DNA from: Nocardioides seonyuensis
GTDB lineage: Bacteria > Actinomycetota > Actinomycetes > Propionibacteriales > Nocardioidaceae
Direction of reading: 5' to 3'
DNA length: 64,000 bases
Assembly: GCF_004683965.1 (NCBI RefSeq)
Contig: NZ_CP038436.1
Coordinates: 2,356,001 to 2,420,000 of the forward strand
Positions 7,154 to 15,907 of this stretch are shown here, one piece after another (position 1 is the stretch's first letter; the number at the start of each line of letters is the position of its first letter). The translations under genes were made by a program, and so were the position numbers. Below the pieces are notes generated by a model. That model made no database searches. It saw only the letters and a program-made list of their open reading frames with translations, and was not told the origin of the DNA.

Positions 7154-8832
7154 GGCGTCTCCTCGCTCAGCACCGACGAGATGTAGGTGGACGGGTCGAG
7201 CGCCTCGTCGGCGGCGCTGCCGGTGTAGTCGAAGGCCGAGCCGGCGACCACGCTCAACGCCAGGCTCACCGCGACCAGCGCCGCCGTGGCGCCGACCATC
7301 GAGCGCGGCAGCCGGGAGGCCACCGCGTCGGACTCGATCAGCTGGTGGAAGTCCCGGGTCTCGTCGGCGGGGTCGATGATGCTGCGGGCCTCCTGGAGGT
7401 CGGTGGCACCGAAGGTCTCGGCGCCCACGTGGACGTGTCCGCGGTGGACCACCCGCACGGACTCGTCCTCGACCTCCTCGGCGTCGGAGATCGCCTGCGC
7501 CATCTCGTGGGCCTGCTCAGGAGTGCGCCAGAAGGCGAGGTTCCACGCCTTCGCGACGGCGTACAGCGTCAGCAGGCTCGTCAGCATCCCTGCCCCGACG
7601 AGCGCGTAGGCCAACGGGGTGCCGACCAGGAGCCCGGCCTCGGCGAGCGCCACCTTGCCGAGGAAGCCCGACATGGGCGGGATGCCCGCGAGGTTCATCG
7701 CAGGCACGAAGAAGAGCACCCCCAGCAGCGGAGCGACCCTGGCCAGCCCTCCGACCTTGAGCAGGCTGGTGCTGCCGGCACGACGCTCGATGAGGCCCAG
7801 GACGAGGAAGAGCGCGGTCTGGATGGTGATGTGGTGGGCGACGTAGAAGATGGCTCCGGAGTAGCCGACCTTCGTCCCGAGCGCGACGCCGAAGATCATG
7901 TAGCCGATGTGGCTGACCAGGGTGAAGGAGAGCAGGCGCTTCATCTCCGACTGGGCGACCGCGCCCAGGATGCCGACCACCAGGGTGAGGAGCGCGGCCC
8001 ACAGCAGCAGGTCGGTGAGCGGGCTCTCGGGGAAGAGCAGCGTCTGGGTGCGGATGATCGCGTAGACGCCGACCTTGGTGAGCAGCCCGGCGAAGACGGC
8101 CGTGACCGGAGCGGGGGCGGTGGGATAGCTGTCGGGCAGCCAGAACGAGAGCGGGAAGACGGCGGCCTTGATCGAGAACGTCGTGAGCAGCATGAGCTGG
8201 AGCACGAGGCTGACGGAGTCGGGCAGGTCGGCCAGCCGGCCGCTGAGCTGGGCGAGGTTCAGGCTGCCGGTGGCGGCGTACACGGCCGCGATGGAGATCA
8301 GGAACAGGCTCGAGGACAGCACGTTGACGACGACGTAGATCGTGCCGGCGCGGATGCGCGCGCCGGTGCCGCCGAGCGTCAGCAGCACGTAGCTGGAGAA
8401 CAGCAGCATCTCGAAGCTCACGAAGAGGTTGAACAGGTCGCCGGCGAGGAACGCGTTGGAGACGCCGGCGCTGAGCACGAGGTAGGTCGGGTGGTAGATC
8501 GTCACCGGCGTCTCGTGCTCGTCACCGGTCATGCCCTGTCCGATGGAGTAGACCAGGACCGCCAGGGTGACGATCGCAGAGACGAGCACCATCAGCGCCG
8601 AGAGCCGGTCGGCCACCAGGGAGATGCCGAGCGGTTCCTTCCAGGCGCCGATCCAGATGACCTGGGGGCCGTAGCGGTCCGCCCGGACGACCAGCGCCAC
8701 GGCGACGGCGACCACGACTGCCAGCACCGCGACGCTGACGACGCGCTGGAGCCTGGGGCGGTGGCTGAGCATCAGTGTGAGCCCTGCGCCGAGCAGGGGG
8801 AGGATGACGGGGAGCGGGACCAGGAACCTCAC
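7150..8832 (-). CDS. mnhD: Mrp/Mnh Na+/H+ antiporter subunit D
   Basis: A 560-residue polytopic protein of the Complex I NuoN/NuoM-like (proton-conducting membrane transporter) family. Conserved features include FSIKAAVFPLSFWLPDSYP with the membrane Lys and LLSFTLVSHIGYMIFG. Mrp D is one of the two large ion-translocating subunits. A charged insert of about 60 residues (near 450-510) precedes the last helix and looks cytoplasmic. Overlaps at both ends tie it to mnhC and mnhE. Confidence 0.94.
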   Translation of the reverse strand: MRFLVPLPVILPLLGAGLTLMLSHRPRLQRVVSVAVLAVVVAVAVALVVRADRYGPQVIWIGAWKEPLGISLVADRLSALMVLVSAIVTLAVLVYSIGQGMTGDEHETPVTIYHPTYLVLSAGVSNAFLAGDLFNLFVSFEMLLFSSYVLLTLGGTGARIRAGTIYVVVNVLSSSLFLISIAAVYAATGSLNLAQLSGRLADLPDSVSLVLQLMLLTTFSIKAAVFPLSFWLPDSYPTAPAPVTAVFAGLLTKVGVYAIIRTQTLLFPESPLTDLLLWAALLTLVVGILGAVAQSEMKRLLSFTLVSHIGYMIFGVALGTKVGYSGAIFYVAHHITIQTALFLVLGLIERRAGSTSLLKVGGLARVAPLLGVLFFVPAMNLAGIPPMSGFLGKVALAEAGLLVGTPLAYALVGAGMLTSLLTLYAVAKAWNLAFWRTPEQAHEMAQAISDAEEVEDESVRVVHRGHVHVGAETFGATDLQEARSIIDPADETRDFHQLIESDAVASRLPRSMVGATAALVAVSLALSVVAGSAFDYTGSAADEALDPSTYISSVLSEETP

Positions 8833-9287
8833 CGTGGCGACACCTCCTCGTCGCCTTCCTCGGCGGGAACGTCGTCCTCGGCGAGCTCTCCTTGCGCGCT
8901 GAGGTCGTAGGAGTCGGAGGACTCGTCGGCCGCGGCGAGCCGCCGGATGGCGGCGTCCTCGACGTCGTCCTGCACGTCGTCGTGGCCGGTGAGCTGCCAG
9001 CTGCGGTAGGCCATCGCCAGGAGGAACGCCGTGGTGCCGAGGCTGATGACGATCGCGGTCAGCACCAGCGCCTGCGGAAGGGGGTCACTCATCGCCGAGG
9101 TGTCGGTCTCGGAGACGATCGGCGCCCGTCCTGCCTCACCGCCGGAGACGAGGAACAGCAGGTTGACGCCGTTGGTCAGCATCACCAGGCCGACCAGGAC
9201 GCGGGTGAGGCTGCGCTCGAGCACGAGGTAGACGCCGCACCCGATCATGGCGGCGGCCGGGAGGATGAGGGACAGGCTGGCGGTCAC
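8829..9287 (-). CDS. mnhC: Mrp/Mnh Na+/H+ antiporter subunit C
   Basis: 152 residues: three transmembrane helices in a NuoK-like arrangement with VLVGLVMLTNGVNLLFL and DPLPQALVLTAIVIS, both typical of MnhC, then an acidic cytoplasmic tail of about 45 residues. GTG at 9287 is the family-consistent start and overlaps the end of mnhA by 4 bp; the long open frame above it is an antisense-frame artefact of mnhA. Confidence 0.93.
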   Translation of the reverse strand: MTASLSLILPAAAMIGCGVYLVLERSLTRVLVGLVMLTNGVNLLFLVSGGEAGRAPIVSETDTSAMSDPLPQALVLTAIVISLGTTAFLLAMAYRSWQLTGHDDVQDDVEDAAIRRLAAADESSDSYDLSAQGELAEDDVPAEEGDEEVSPR

Positions 9288-12163
9288 GGAGTCACCCCCG
9301 CCTGCTCGCGCTCCTCGCGCACGATGTGGCGGTCGATGCCCGACCCCAGGCTCCGGAGCAGGTCGAGCAGCAGGCCGACCACGACCAGGTAGACGCCGAC
9401 GTCGAAGAACGTCGAGGTGACGAAGTGGATGTCGCCGACCACCGGGACGTGGAGGTCGATGATCGCGCTCTGGAGCACGACCCCGCCGAAGGCGAGCGGA
9501 GCGAGCCCCGACCCGGTCGCCACGAAGAGGCCGGTCCCCATCAGCACGCCGGCGTCCACGGGCGCCGCCTCGTCGAGCTCGTAGCGGCCACCGGCGAGGT
9601 AGCGCACGACCAGGGCCAGCCCGGTGACGAGCCCGGCGGCGAACCCTCCGCCGGGATGGTTGTGACCGGTGAAGAGGAGGTAGATGGAGAAGACCACGAT
9701 CGTGTGGAAGATCAGGCGCGTGATGACCTCGAAGACGATGGACCGGCGGTCCGGGGCCAGGGTGCGAGGACCGGGGAGCCAGGTACGACGGCCCGGGTTG
9801 TCGACGAACTGCGCGCGCGGTGTCGTCACGGTGATGTCCTGGACCCGACGGATCGTCTGGGTGCGGCTGGCGATGAAGACCAGGCTCGCCACACCGGTCG
9901 CGGCGGCGACGAGGACGGCGATCTCTCCCATGGTGTCCCAGGCGCGGATGTCGACGAGGGTGATGTTGACGATGTTGCGGCCGCCGCCGTAGGCCACGGC
10001 CTCGGCGGGGAACTCCGCGGAGACGGGCGTCGCCCGGCGGGCGCCGGCGGAGAGCAGCATCACGCCGGTGACGACCGACGCGACGAGGGCACCCATCGCC
10101 ATGCGGGCGTAGCGTCTGCGCGAGAGGGGACGGTCGGTGAAGTACTCGGGCAGTCGTCGGATGACGAGGACGAAGACCACCAGGCTCACCGTCTCCACCA
10201 GCACCTGGGTGAGGGCCAGGTCCGGGGCGCCGTGCAGGACGAACAGCATGGCGGTGCCGTAGCCCGTGACCCCGACCAGGACCACCGCCTTGAGGCGCCG
10301 CCGCGCCCGCGTGGTGAGGATCGCGGAGACGATGACCACGGCCCCGACGACGGCCTGGCCCGGGGCGTCCCAGAGGACGACGTCCACCCGGCCTGGCAGG
10401 GCGAGGAGGACGGCGGTGCCGGGCACGAGCACGACGACCCCCAGGATGACGGCGAGGTAGATACCCACCGAGCCGCGCTGGGTGAAGCCGGTGACCTCGA
10501 CGGCCGCCCGGTCGATCCGCCGCATCAGCCAGCGGTAGCCGTCCTCGGCGCTGCGCGGGTGCGGCAGCGCCGCCTGGAGGAGGGCGAAGCCCTCGCGGCG
10601 GCTGAACAGCAGCGCGCCGAGGGCCAGGGAGAGCAGGGACAGCAGCAGCGGCAGCTCGAAGCCGTGCCACAGGGCGAGGTGCTCGCGCTCGCCGGCGTCG
10701 GGGAACAGGTCGGCGTACGGCGACAGGGCGACGTCCTCGGCTCGGGCAAGCAGGCCGACGACGAGCGACGACGCGGCCAGCAGGACCGGGGCGGCCATGA
10801 ACCCGACGGAGATCCGGCCGACGTCCGAGGGCGCGGTGTCGCGCTTGGTCGCGAAGGTCCCCCAGAGGAACCGCGCGGTGTAGGCGGCCGTCAGAGCTGA
10901 GCCGAGGAGGACGCCGATCAGCACGATCCAGCCGGCCAGCGGTGCCACGTCCGACCGGTCGCCGTTGCTGCTGACGCCGAGCAGGGCGGCGTACACGCTC
11001 TCCTTGGCGACGAAGCCGGCCAGCGGGGGGAGCCCTGCCATGGAGGCGCCTGCGAGGAACGCGGCACCGGCCAGGACAGGCGCCGACCTGCCGACGCCGG
11101 AGAGCTTGCGGAGGTCGCGGGTGCCCGCCCGGCGGTCGACGATCCCGACGACGAGGAAGAGCGAGGACTTGAACAGCGCGTGGGCCACGACCATGGCGAG
11201 CCCGGCAAGCGCCGCCGTGCGGGTGCCGAGGCTGGTGATGACCAGGAGGAAGCCCAGCTGGCTGACGGTGCCGTAGGCGAGCAGCAGCTTGATGTCGAGC
11301 TGGCGCAGCGCACGCCATCCGCCGAGCAGCATCGTGACGACCCCGAGCGTGAGCAGCAGCTCGTGCCACCCGGCCGTCCCGGCGAAGGCCGGTGCGAGCA
11401 GGGCGACGAGGTAGACGCCGGCCTTCACCATCGCAGCGGCGTGGAGGTAGGCGCTGACCGGCGTGGGGGCGGCCATCGCGCCGGGGAGCCAGAAGTGGAA
11501 CGGGAACAGGGCGGACTTGCTGATCGCGCCCACCAGCAGGAGGAGGACGCCGACGGTCACCACCGTCCCGGTCGGGGGGTCGGCGAGCAGCTCGCTTATC
11601 CGGAACGTGCCCGACTCGACGCCGAGCAGGAGGATGCCCACGAGCATCGCCAGCCCGCCGAACGTCGTCACGATCAGCGCCTGCATGCCGGCGGTGCGAC
11701 TGGCCCGCGACGTGGGGTCATGACCGATCAGCAGGTAGGAGAAGACGGTCGTCAGCTCCCAGAAGACGTAGAGGACCAGGAGGTCGTCGGCCAGGACCAG
11801 GCCCAGCATGGCGCCCGCGAAGGCCACGAAGGTGCCCGCGAAGGCACCCAGGCCGGGCTCGTCGTCGGAGAAGTAGGACGCGCAGTAGAACAGGACCAGC
11901 GCGCCGACACCGGCGACGACGAGTGCCATCGCCCACTGAAGGGTGCCCATCGCGAACGCCAGCTCCAGCCCGAGCGCCGGCACCCACGAGATCGACTCCA
12001 TCACGACACCCGAGTCGACGACCGTGGGGGTGCGGGCCAGGGTCCAGACGAAGGCTGCCAACGGCACGAGCGCCACGGCCATGAACGCCCGACGCCCGAG
12101 CCTGGCCACGAGGGCCGGCGCAACTGCTGCCGCCACGAAGTGCGCGAGCACGAGCAGCAGCAT
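9284..12163 (-). CDS. mnhA: Mrp/Mnh Na+/H+ antiporter subunit A, fused A+B
   Basis: 959 residues. The N-terminal ~500 residues are a NuoL-type channel with FPFHFWLPGAMAAPTPVSAYLHAA and the loop ELTTVFSYLLIG. A DUF4040-like MrpA tail (PDLALTQVLVETVSLVVFVLVIRRLP) follows. The last ~150 residues are MnhB (FTGHNHPGGGFAAGLVTGLALV). Such A-B fusions are common in Actinobacteria, and no separate mnhB exists here. The complex extrudes Na+ in exchange for H+. The ATG at 12163 follows GGAAGGA and begins with a hydrophobic helix; upstream codons run into the tRNA region. First gene of the operon A(B)-C-D-E-F-G. Confidence 0.94.
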   Translation of the reverse strand: MLLLVLAHFVAAAVAPALVARLGRRAFMAVALVPLAAFVWTLARTPTVVDSGVVMESISWVPALGLELAFAMGTLQWAMALVVAGVGALVLFYCASYFSDDEPGLGAFAGTFVAFAGAMLGLVLADDLLVLYVFWELTTVFSYLLIGHDPTSRASRTAGMQALIVTTFGGLAMLVGILLLGVESGTFRISELLADPPTGTVVTVGVLLLLVGAISKSALFPFHFWLPGAMAAPTPVSAYLHAAAMVKAGVYLVALLAPAFAGTAGWHELLLTLGVVTMLLGGWRALRQLDIKLLLAYGTVSQLGFLLVITSLGTRTAALAGLAMVVAHALFKSSLFLVVGIVDRRAGTRDLRKLSGVGRSAPVLAGAAFLAGASMAGLPPLAGFVAKESVYAALLGVSSNGDRSDVAPLAGWIVLIGVLLGSALTAAYTARFLWGTFATKRDTAPSDVGRISVGFMAAPVLLAASSLVVGLLARAEDVALSPYADLFPDAGEREHLALWHGFELPLLLSLLSLALGALLFSRREGFALLQAALPHPRSAEDGYRWLMRRIDRAAVEVTGFTQRGSVGIYLAVILGVVVLVPGTAVLLALPGRVDVVLWDAPGQAVVGAVVIVSAILTTRARRRLKAVVLVGVTGYGTAMLFVLHGAPDLALTQVLVETVSLVVFVLVIRRLPEYFTDRPLSRRRYARMAMGALVASVVTGVMLLSAGARRATPVSAEFPAEAVAYGGGRNIVNITLVDIRAWDTMGEIAVLVAAATGVASLVFIASRTQTIRRVQDITVTTPRAQFVDNPGRRTWLPGPRTLAPDRRSIVFEVITRLIFHTIVVFSIYLLFTGHNHPGGGFAAGLVTGLALVVRYLAGGRYELDEAAPVDAGVLMGTGLFVATGSGLAPLAFGGVVLQSAIIDLHVPVVGDIHFVTSTFFDVGVYLVVVGLLLDLLRSLGSGIDRHIVREEREQAGVTP

Positions 12164-12249
12164 CGGAGGTCCTTCCGGTCGGGCCTTCGGGCGCAAGCCT
12201 AGGGGGCACCTGTGCCTGACCGAATTTCGGAGTGTTCCCGCGTGAGTGT

Positions 12250-12255
12250 TATCTT
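12250..12255 (+). promoter_or_regulatory. Probable -10 of the tRNA-Ala gene
   Basis: TATCTT lies 11 bases before the mature tRNA 5' end, leaving a very short leader for RNase P to remove. The -35 (TTCGGA, 12226-12231, 18-base spacing) is weak. Confidence 0.4.
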
Positions 12256-12266
12256 TCACCTCGCCC

Positions 12267-12339
12267 GGGGGTGTGGCGCAGCTGGTAGCGCGTCTCGTTC
12301 GCATCGAGAAGGCCAGGGGTTCGAGTCCCCTCACCTCCA
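12267..12339 (+). tRNA. tRNA-Ala (anticodon CGC)
   Basis: A 73-nt cloverleaf. The acceptor stem GGGGGTG pairs with CACCTCC (one G-T), the D stem GCGC/GCGC, the anticodon stem TCTCG/CGAGA around a 7-nt loop with CGC at 12300-12302, and the T stem AGGGG/CCCCT around TTCGAGT. The discriminator base is A. CCA is not fully encoded. It reads GCG alanine codons, frequent in this GC-rich genome. Confidence 0.96.
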
Positions 12340-12348
12340 CCGGCACGC

Positions 12349-12388
12349 AGGCCCTGCACCTCTGCTCACGAGCGGAGGTGCAGGGCCT
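12349..12388 (+). terminator. Terminator hairpin after tRNA-Ala
   Basis: A 14-bp perfect stem (12349-12362 with 12375-12388) with further pairing inside the 12-base interior. It starts ten bases after the tRNA 3' end and ends before the reductase gene. There is no clear T-run after it. Confidence 0.75.
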
Positions 12389-12425
12389 CTCGCATGTGCT
12401 CACCGTGGTCGGGTACCACCCAGCC

Positions 12426-13007
12426 ATGACCTACCAAGTCGGCTACTTCGTCGGCAGCCTCTCGTCGACCTCGATCAACCGCACGCTCAGCGAGGCGCTC
12501 ATCGGCCTCGCGCCCAAGGACCTCGAGTTCAGCGAGATCCCCATCGCCGACCTGCCTCTCTACAGCCCCGACTTCGACGCGGACTACCCGCCCGAGGCGC
12601 AGGCGCTCAAGCAGGCCATCGGCGAATCCGACGCCATCCTGTTCGTGACCCCGGAGTACAACCGGTCCATCCCCGGGGCCCTGAAGAACGCCATCGACTG
12701 GGCCTCGCGGCCGTGGGGGCAGAACTCCTTCGACCACATGCCGGCGGGCGTCATCGGTGCCTCGGTCGGCCAGATCGGCACCGCGGTCGCGCAGCAGAGC
12801 CTGCGAGCGGTGCTGAGCTTCTGCAACGCCAGGCAGATGACCGCGCCGGAGGCCTACATCCACTTCAAGCCCGAGGTCTTCGCCGGCGGCGAGGTCTCCG
12901 ACGAGGAGACCGCCGAGTTCCTGCGCAGCTACCTCGAGGAGTTCCGCGACCACGTCGAGCGCGTGCTCACCGTGCTGCCGCGCAGCGATCCCGACCGCCA
13001 CGACTGA
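12426..13007 (+). CDS. NADPH-dependent FMN reductase family protein
   Basis: A 193-residue flavodoxin-fold protein. GSLSSTSINRTL (residues 10-21) is the FMN phosphate loop, and TPEYNRSIPGALKNAIDW (about 75-92) is the signature of NAD(P)H-dependent FMN/quinone/chromate reductases. Such enzymes reduce FMN, quinones or azo compounds and protect against oxidants. The ATG at 12426 removes a leader that is only the translated tRNA. A TACCAC box six bases upstream is a weak leaderless -10 candidate. It stands alone between the tRNA terminator and a convergent gene. Confidence 0.88.
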   Translation: MTYQVGYFVGSLSSTSINRTLSEALIGLAPKDLEFSEIPIADLPLYSPDFDADYPPEAQALKQAIGESDAILFVTPEYNRSIPGALKNAIDWASRPWGQNSFDHMPAGVIGASVGQIGTAVAQQSLRAVLSFCNARQMTAPEAYIHFKPEVFAGGEVSDEETAEFLRSYLEEFRDHVERVLTVLPRSDPDRHD

Positions 13008-13013
13008 GCGGCC

Positions 13014-13772
13014 TCACCCCAGGTCGACCACCAGCGCCCGATGGTCGGACAACGGGAGCCGTACGGCGCGCCCGCTCGCCGGCGGCAGCGTGCCCCGCGC
13101 CAGCACGTGGTCGAGCTGCTCGGTCGGCGACTCGGCCGGGAAGGTCGGCGCGCTCACCAGGGACCGCATGCCCGAGAGCCGCTGCGCGCGATCCGGACCC
13201 ATGTTGAGGTCGCCCATCAGCATCACGGGATCGGGGTTGTCGAGCAGTGAGCGGCACAGCCGCTTGAGCTGGCGGCCGTTCCACCGCTCCATGAACGTGA
13301 GGTGCGCCGCCGCCACGGTCAGGGGACCGAACGGCGACGCCACCTTCGCCGCCACGGCGACCCGCGGCTCGTCGCGCACCATCTCCGGCATCCGGGACCC
13401 GTCGAACCACATCGGGACCGGGACCGGCACCGGGGCGAGTCGCACCACCTCCCACGCCTCGGCGGGGTAGCGCGAGAGCAGGGCGATGCCGTAGGCCGCG
13501 CTGTCGGGCTGCTCGTCGCCGTCGGCGGCGATCCACATCGCCCCGGGGTTGCCCGACAGGGCGGCGACGAAGCGGTGCTCGCGAGCGCCCATCGCCTCGG
13601 CGGCCAGGACCGTCAGGTCGGCATCCGACGAGCGGGACTGGTAGCGGTCGACCTCCTGGAGGGCCAGCACGTCGGCGTCGAGCTCCTTGATGGCCTGGGC
13701 GTAGCGGTCCAGGTCGACCCTGTCGTCCTCGGGCGACCTGGCGTGCAGAATGTTGAAGGTGGCGACGCGCAT
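13014..13772 (-). CDS. Endonuclease/exonuclease/phosphatase family protein
   Basis: A 252-residue EEP-fold protein starting MRVATFNILHARS. The fold's catalytic residues are visible: Asn in FNI, Glu in LALQEVDR, the MGDLNMGPD metal site, and the C-terminal SDHRALVVDL. EEP enzymes are metal-dependent phosphodiesterases acting on nucleic acids, lipids or phosphoinositides; the substrate here is unknown. The ATG at 13772 was chosen because it starts the first strand; a longer frame to 13805 adds eleven unrelated residues. Divergent from the nucleotidyltransferase gene. Confidence 0.85.
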   Translation of the reverse strand: MRVATFNILHARSPEDDRVDLDRYAQAIKELDADVLALQEVDRYQSRSSDADLTVLAAEAMGAREHRFVAALSGNPGAMWIAADGDEQPDSAAYGIALLSRYPAEAWEVVRLAPVPVPVPMWFDGSRMPEMVRDEPRVAVAAKVASPFGPLTVAAAHLTFMERWNGRQLKRLCRSLLDNPDPVMLMGDLNMGPDRAQRLSGMRSLVSAPTFPAESPTEQLDHVLARGTLPPASGRAVRLPLSDHRALVVDLG

Positions 13773-13828
13773 GCCCGGATCGGTGCCCGACGAGCATCCG
13801 TTCATGCGCGACGGGGTACCGGCCCGCC

Positions 13829-14386
13829 ATGAACGACACCCAGGAGGACATGCGCGACGCCCTGAAGCGGGTCGCTGTCGTGCTCAAGCGCTCCGAGATC
13901 CCCTTCGCCCTCACCGGCGGCTACGCCGTGTGGGCCCGCGGCGGCCCGGAGCCCGACCACGACGTGGACTTCCTGGTCGCGAGCCAGGACGTCGAGCACG
14001 CGGCGGCCGCACTCGCCGACGAGGGCCTGCACGTCGAACGGCCGCCCGAGGACTGGTTGTTCAAGGTCTACAGCGGGACGGCGATGGTCGACGTCATCCA
14101 CCGCCACTCCGGCGCGCCCGCCGAGCGGGGCACGGTCCAGGACGCCGACCTGCTCGAGGTGCTCTCGGTGGAGATGCCGGTGCTCTCGGCCACCGAGCTG
14201 CTGGTCCAGAAGATGCTCGCGATGGACGAGCACTACTGCGACTTCGGCCGCCTGATTCCCGTGGCCCGGGCGCTACGCGAGCAGGTCGACTGGGACCGGG
14301 TGCGGCGCGAGACCGTCGAGAGCCACTTCGCGGCTGCGCTGGTCTTCCTGCTGGAGCGCCTCGACGTCGTTCCGCCGAGCTCCTAG
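13829..14386 (+). CDS. Nucleotidyltransferase family protein
   Basis: 185 residues with a minimal nucleotidyltransferase core: GGYAVWARGG at 30-39 and the metal-binding DHDVDFLV at 43-50, with a third acidic position in VDVIHRH. This is the AbiEii/MNT-like subgroup that includes toxin-like and antibiotic-modifying enzymes. No antitoxin-like partner is adjacent, so a toxin role is not supported. The last 4 bp overlap the end of the convergent PhoX-type gene. Confidence 0.75.
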   Translation: MNDTQEDMRDALKRVAVVLKRSEIPFALTGGYAVWARGGPEPDHDVDFLVASQDVEHAAAALADEGLHVERPPEDWLFKVYSGTAMVDVIHRHSGAPAERGTVQDADLLEVLSVEMPVLSATELLVQKMLAMDEHYCDFGRLIPVARALREQVDWDRVRRETVESHFAAALVFLLERLDVVPPSS

Positions 14387-15828
14387 ACGCCGATCGACTC
14401 CCAGTCGCCCCAGATCGCGAACGACATCCCGGTCCCTGCCTGGATGTTGACGAAGAGGGTGTGCCCGTCGGGGCTGAAGGTCGAGCCCGCGAACTCGTCG
14501 TTGCCGCTCCCGATCACGTTGCGCGCGATCGAGAACAGCTCGCCGTCCTGGGTGAGTCCGCGCAGGTAGTTGCTCTGGTCGTGGTCCTCGCAGAGGATCA
14601 GCGTGCCGCGCGGGCTCGTGGTGACGTTGTCGGGGAAGTCCAGCACCTCGCGGCTCTCCGACTGGTAGACGCAGCGCAGGGTCGCCTCGCGGGTGTCGTA
14701 CGCCCAGACCTGGCCGAAGCCCTGTCCGTAGCCGTTGGTGTTGTCCGGCCCGGTCATGGGGGCGCCCCCGCCCTGGGTGGCGGTGAAGTAGACGACGCCG
14801 TCGTGGAAGACCTGGCCCTCGTTGCGCGCGAAGTGTGCGGCGCCCTTGGCCCGGCCCTGGTCGCCGACGTAGTTGATCGCGGTGTCGTTGCTGGTGGGTG
14901 CCTCCTCGCCGGGGACGTAGTCGAACTCGAAGTCGGGCTCGTCGATGTCGACCCACTCGACGTCGTAGACGGTCGACGTGTCCTGGTGCGCCTCGAGGTG
15001 TGCCTGCGGCCGGCCCTTGACCGCGAGCATCTGGAGCTGGCCGTTGTGGTCGAGGCCGGGCTTCTTCCACTGCCTCCTGCCGACGTAGCGGTAGAAGCCG
15101 GAGGGGAAGGCGAAGTTGTCCTCGGTGAGGTAGAGGATCCCCTCGGCGGGGTCGTAGGACACCGCCTCGTGCGCGAAGCGTCCCGCCTTGCGGATCGGGC
15201 GCCCCTCGGAGATCCCGCCCGCCGGCACCTCGAAGACGTAGCCGTGGCGCTTCTGCAGCGGCACGTTGGAGCGTCGGGTGAAGTCCGGCCCGACGTCGGG
15301 ACCGTTGACCGTCTCCTCGCAGGTGATCCAGCTGCCCCACGGCATCTCCCCGCCGCTGCAGTTCATCATCGTGCCGCTCAGGCTGGTGTAGGCGTCCTCC
15401 ACGACGCCGTACCTGCTCACCTGGATCGTCGTGGTGCCGCCGCCACCCATCTTGTCGTAGGGCCGGGTCGGGCCGAAGGCGGGCGTGGGGTTGTTGACCT
15501 CGTGGTTGCGCACGAGGAGCACCGAGCTGCCCGGGCCGTCGAAGGAGCCCATGCCGTCATGCCGACCCGGGAGCCGGGTGCCGTCGGGCAGGGTCAGCGG
15601 GGACGCCGCGCCGCTCTCGTGGAAGGACCGGTAGTGGAAGCCCTGGGGCAGGTGCAGCCGCACGGCGCCGTCGCGATCGTCCGGCACGGGCACGAGGGTG
15701 CCGACCGCGGCGCCGGCCACGGCTCCGGGCCTGCCGAGCGCGGCGGCGTTGGAGAAGCCCGCGAAGGGGCCTGCGAGGAGGGCGCCGCCGACGGCTCCCT
15801 TGATGACGGTACGACGCTGGAGCTCCAT
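14383..15828 (-). CDS. PhoX family (DUF839) Tat-exported phosphatase-like protein
   Basis: 481 residues. A twin-arginine signal (RRTVIKG at 5-11, then a hydrophobic stretch and Ala-rich cleavage region) precedes a PhoX/DUF839 beta-propeller domain with GGEMPWGSWITCEET, LYLTEDN and TLILCEDHDQSN motifs. PhoX enzymes are Ca2+/Fe-dependent alkaline phosphatases exported folded by Tat. Many DUF839 proteins lack proven activity, so phosphatase function is inferred. AGGAAGG precedes the ATG. No Pho box was recognised. Confidence 0.85.
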   Translation of the reverse strand: MELQRRTVIKGAVGGALLAGPFAGFSNAAALGRPGAVAGAAVGTLVPVPDDRDGAVRLHLPQGFHYRSFHESGAASPLTLPDGTRLPGRHDGMGSFDGPGSSVLLVRNHEVNNPTPAFGPTRPYDKMGGGGTTTIQVSRYGVVEDAYTSLSGTMMNCSGGEMPWGSWITCEETVNGPDVGPDFTRRSNVPLQKRHGYVFEVPAGGISEGRPIRKAGRFAHEAVSYDPAEGILYLTEDNFAFPSGFYRYVGRRQWKKPGLDHNGQLQMLAVKGRPQAHLEAHQDTSTVYDVEWVDIDEPDFEFDYVPGEEAPTSNDTAINYVGDQGRAKGAAHFARNEGQVFHDGVVYFTATQGGGAPMTGPDNTNGYGQGFGQVWAYDTREATLRCVYQSESREVLDFPDNVTTSPRGTLILCEDHDQSNYLRGLTQDGELFSIARNVIGSGNDEFAGSTFSPDGHTLFVNIQAGTGMSFAIWGDWESIGV

Positions 15829-15907
15829 GGGGGATGCCTTCCTGTCCTGGTGAGGGTCTCGTCACGCTACGCCCGGAGGGCGACCTCGAGGAAGGGTGGA
15901 AGGCAGG

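Noticed and set aside
7345..8910. Long plus-strand open frame across mnhD and mnhC
   Set aside because: Low-complexity Gly/Arg/Asp-rich translation antisense to clearly conserved membrane subunits; typical of GC-rich shadow frames.
12246..12425. N-terminal extension of the FMN reductase frame
   Set aside because: It is the translated tRNA-Ala and terminator; the conserved fold starts at the ATG at 12426.
13829..14386. Nucleotidyltransferase as the toxin of a MNT/HEPN or AbiE pair
   Set aside because: No HEPN or AbiEi-type gene is adjacent; neighbours are unrelated and in opposite orientation.
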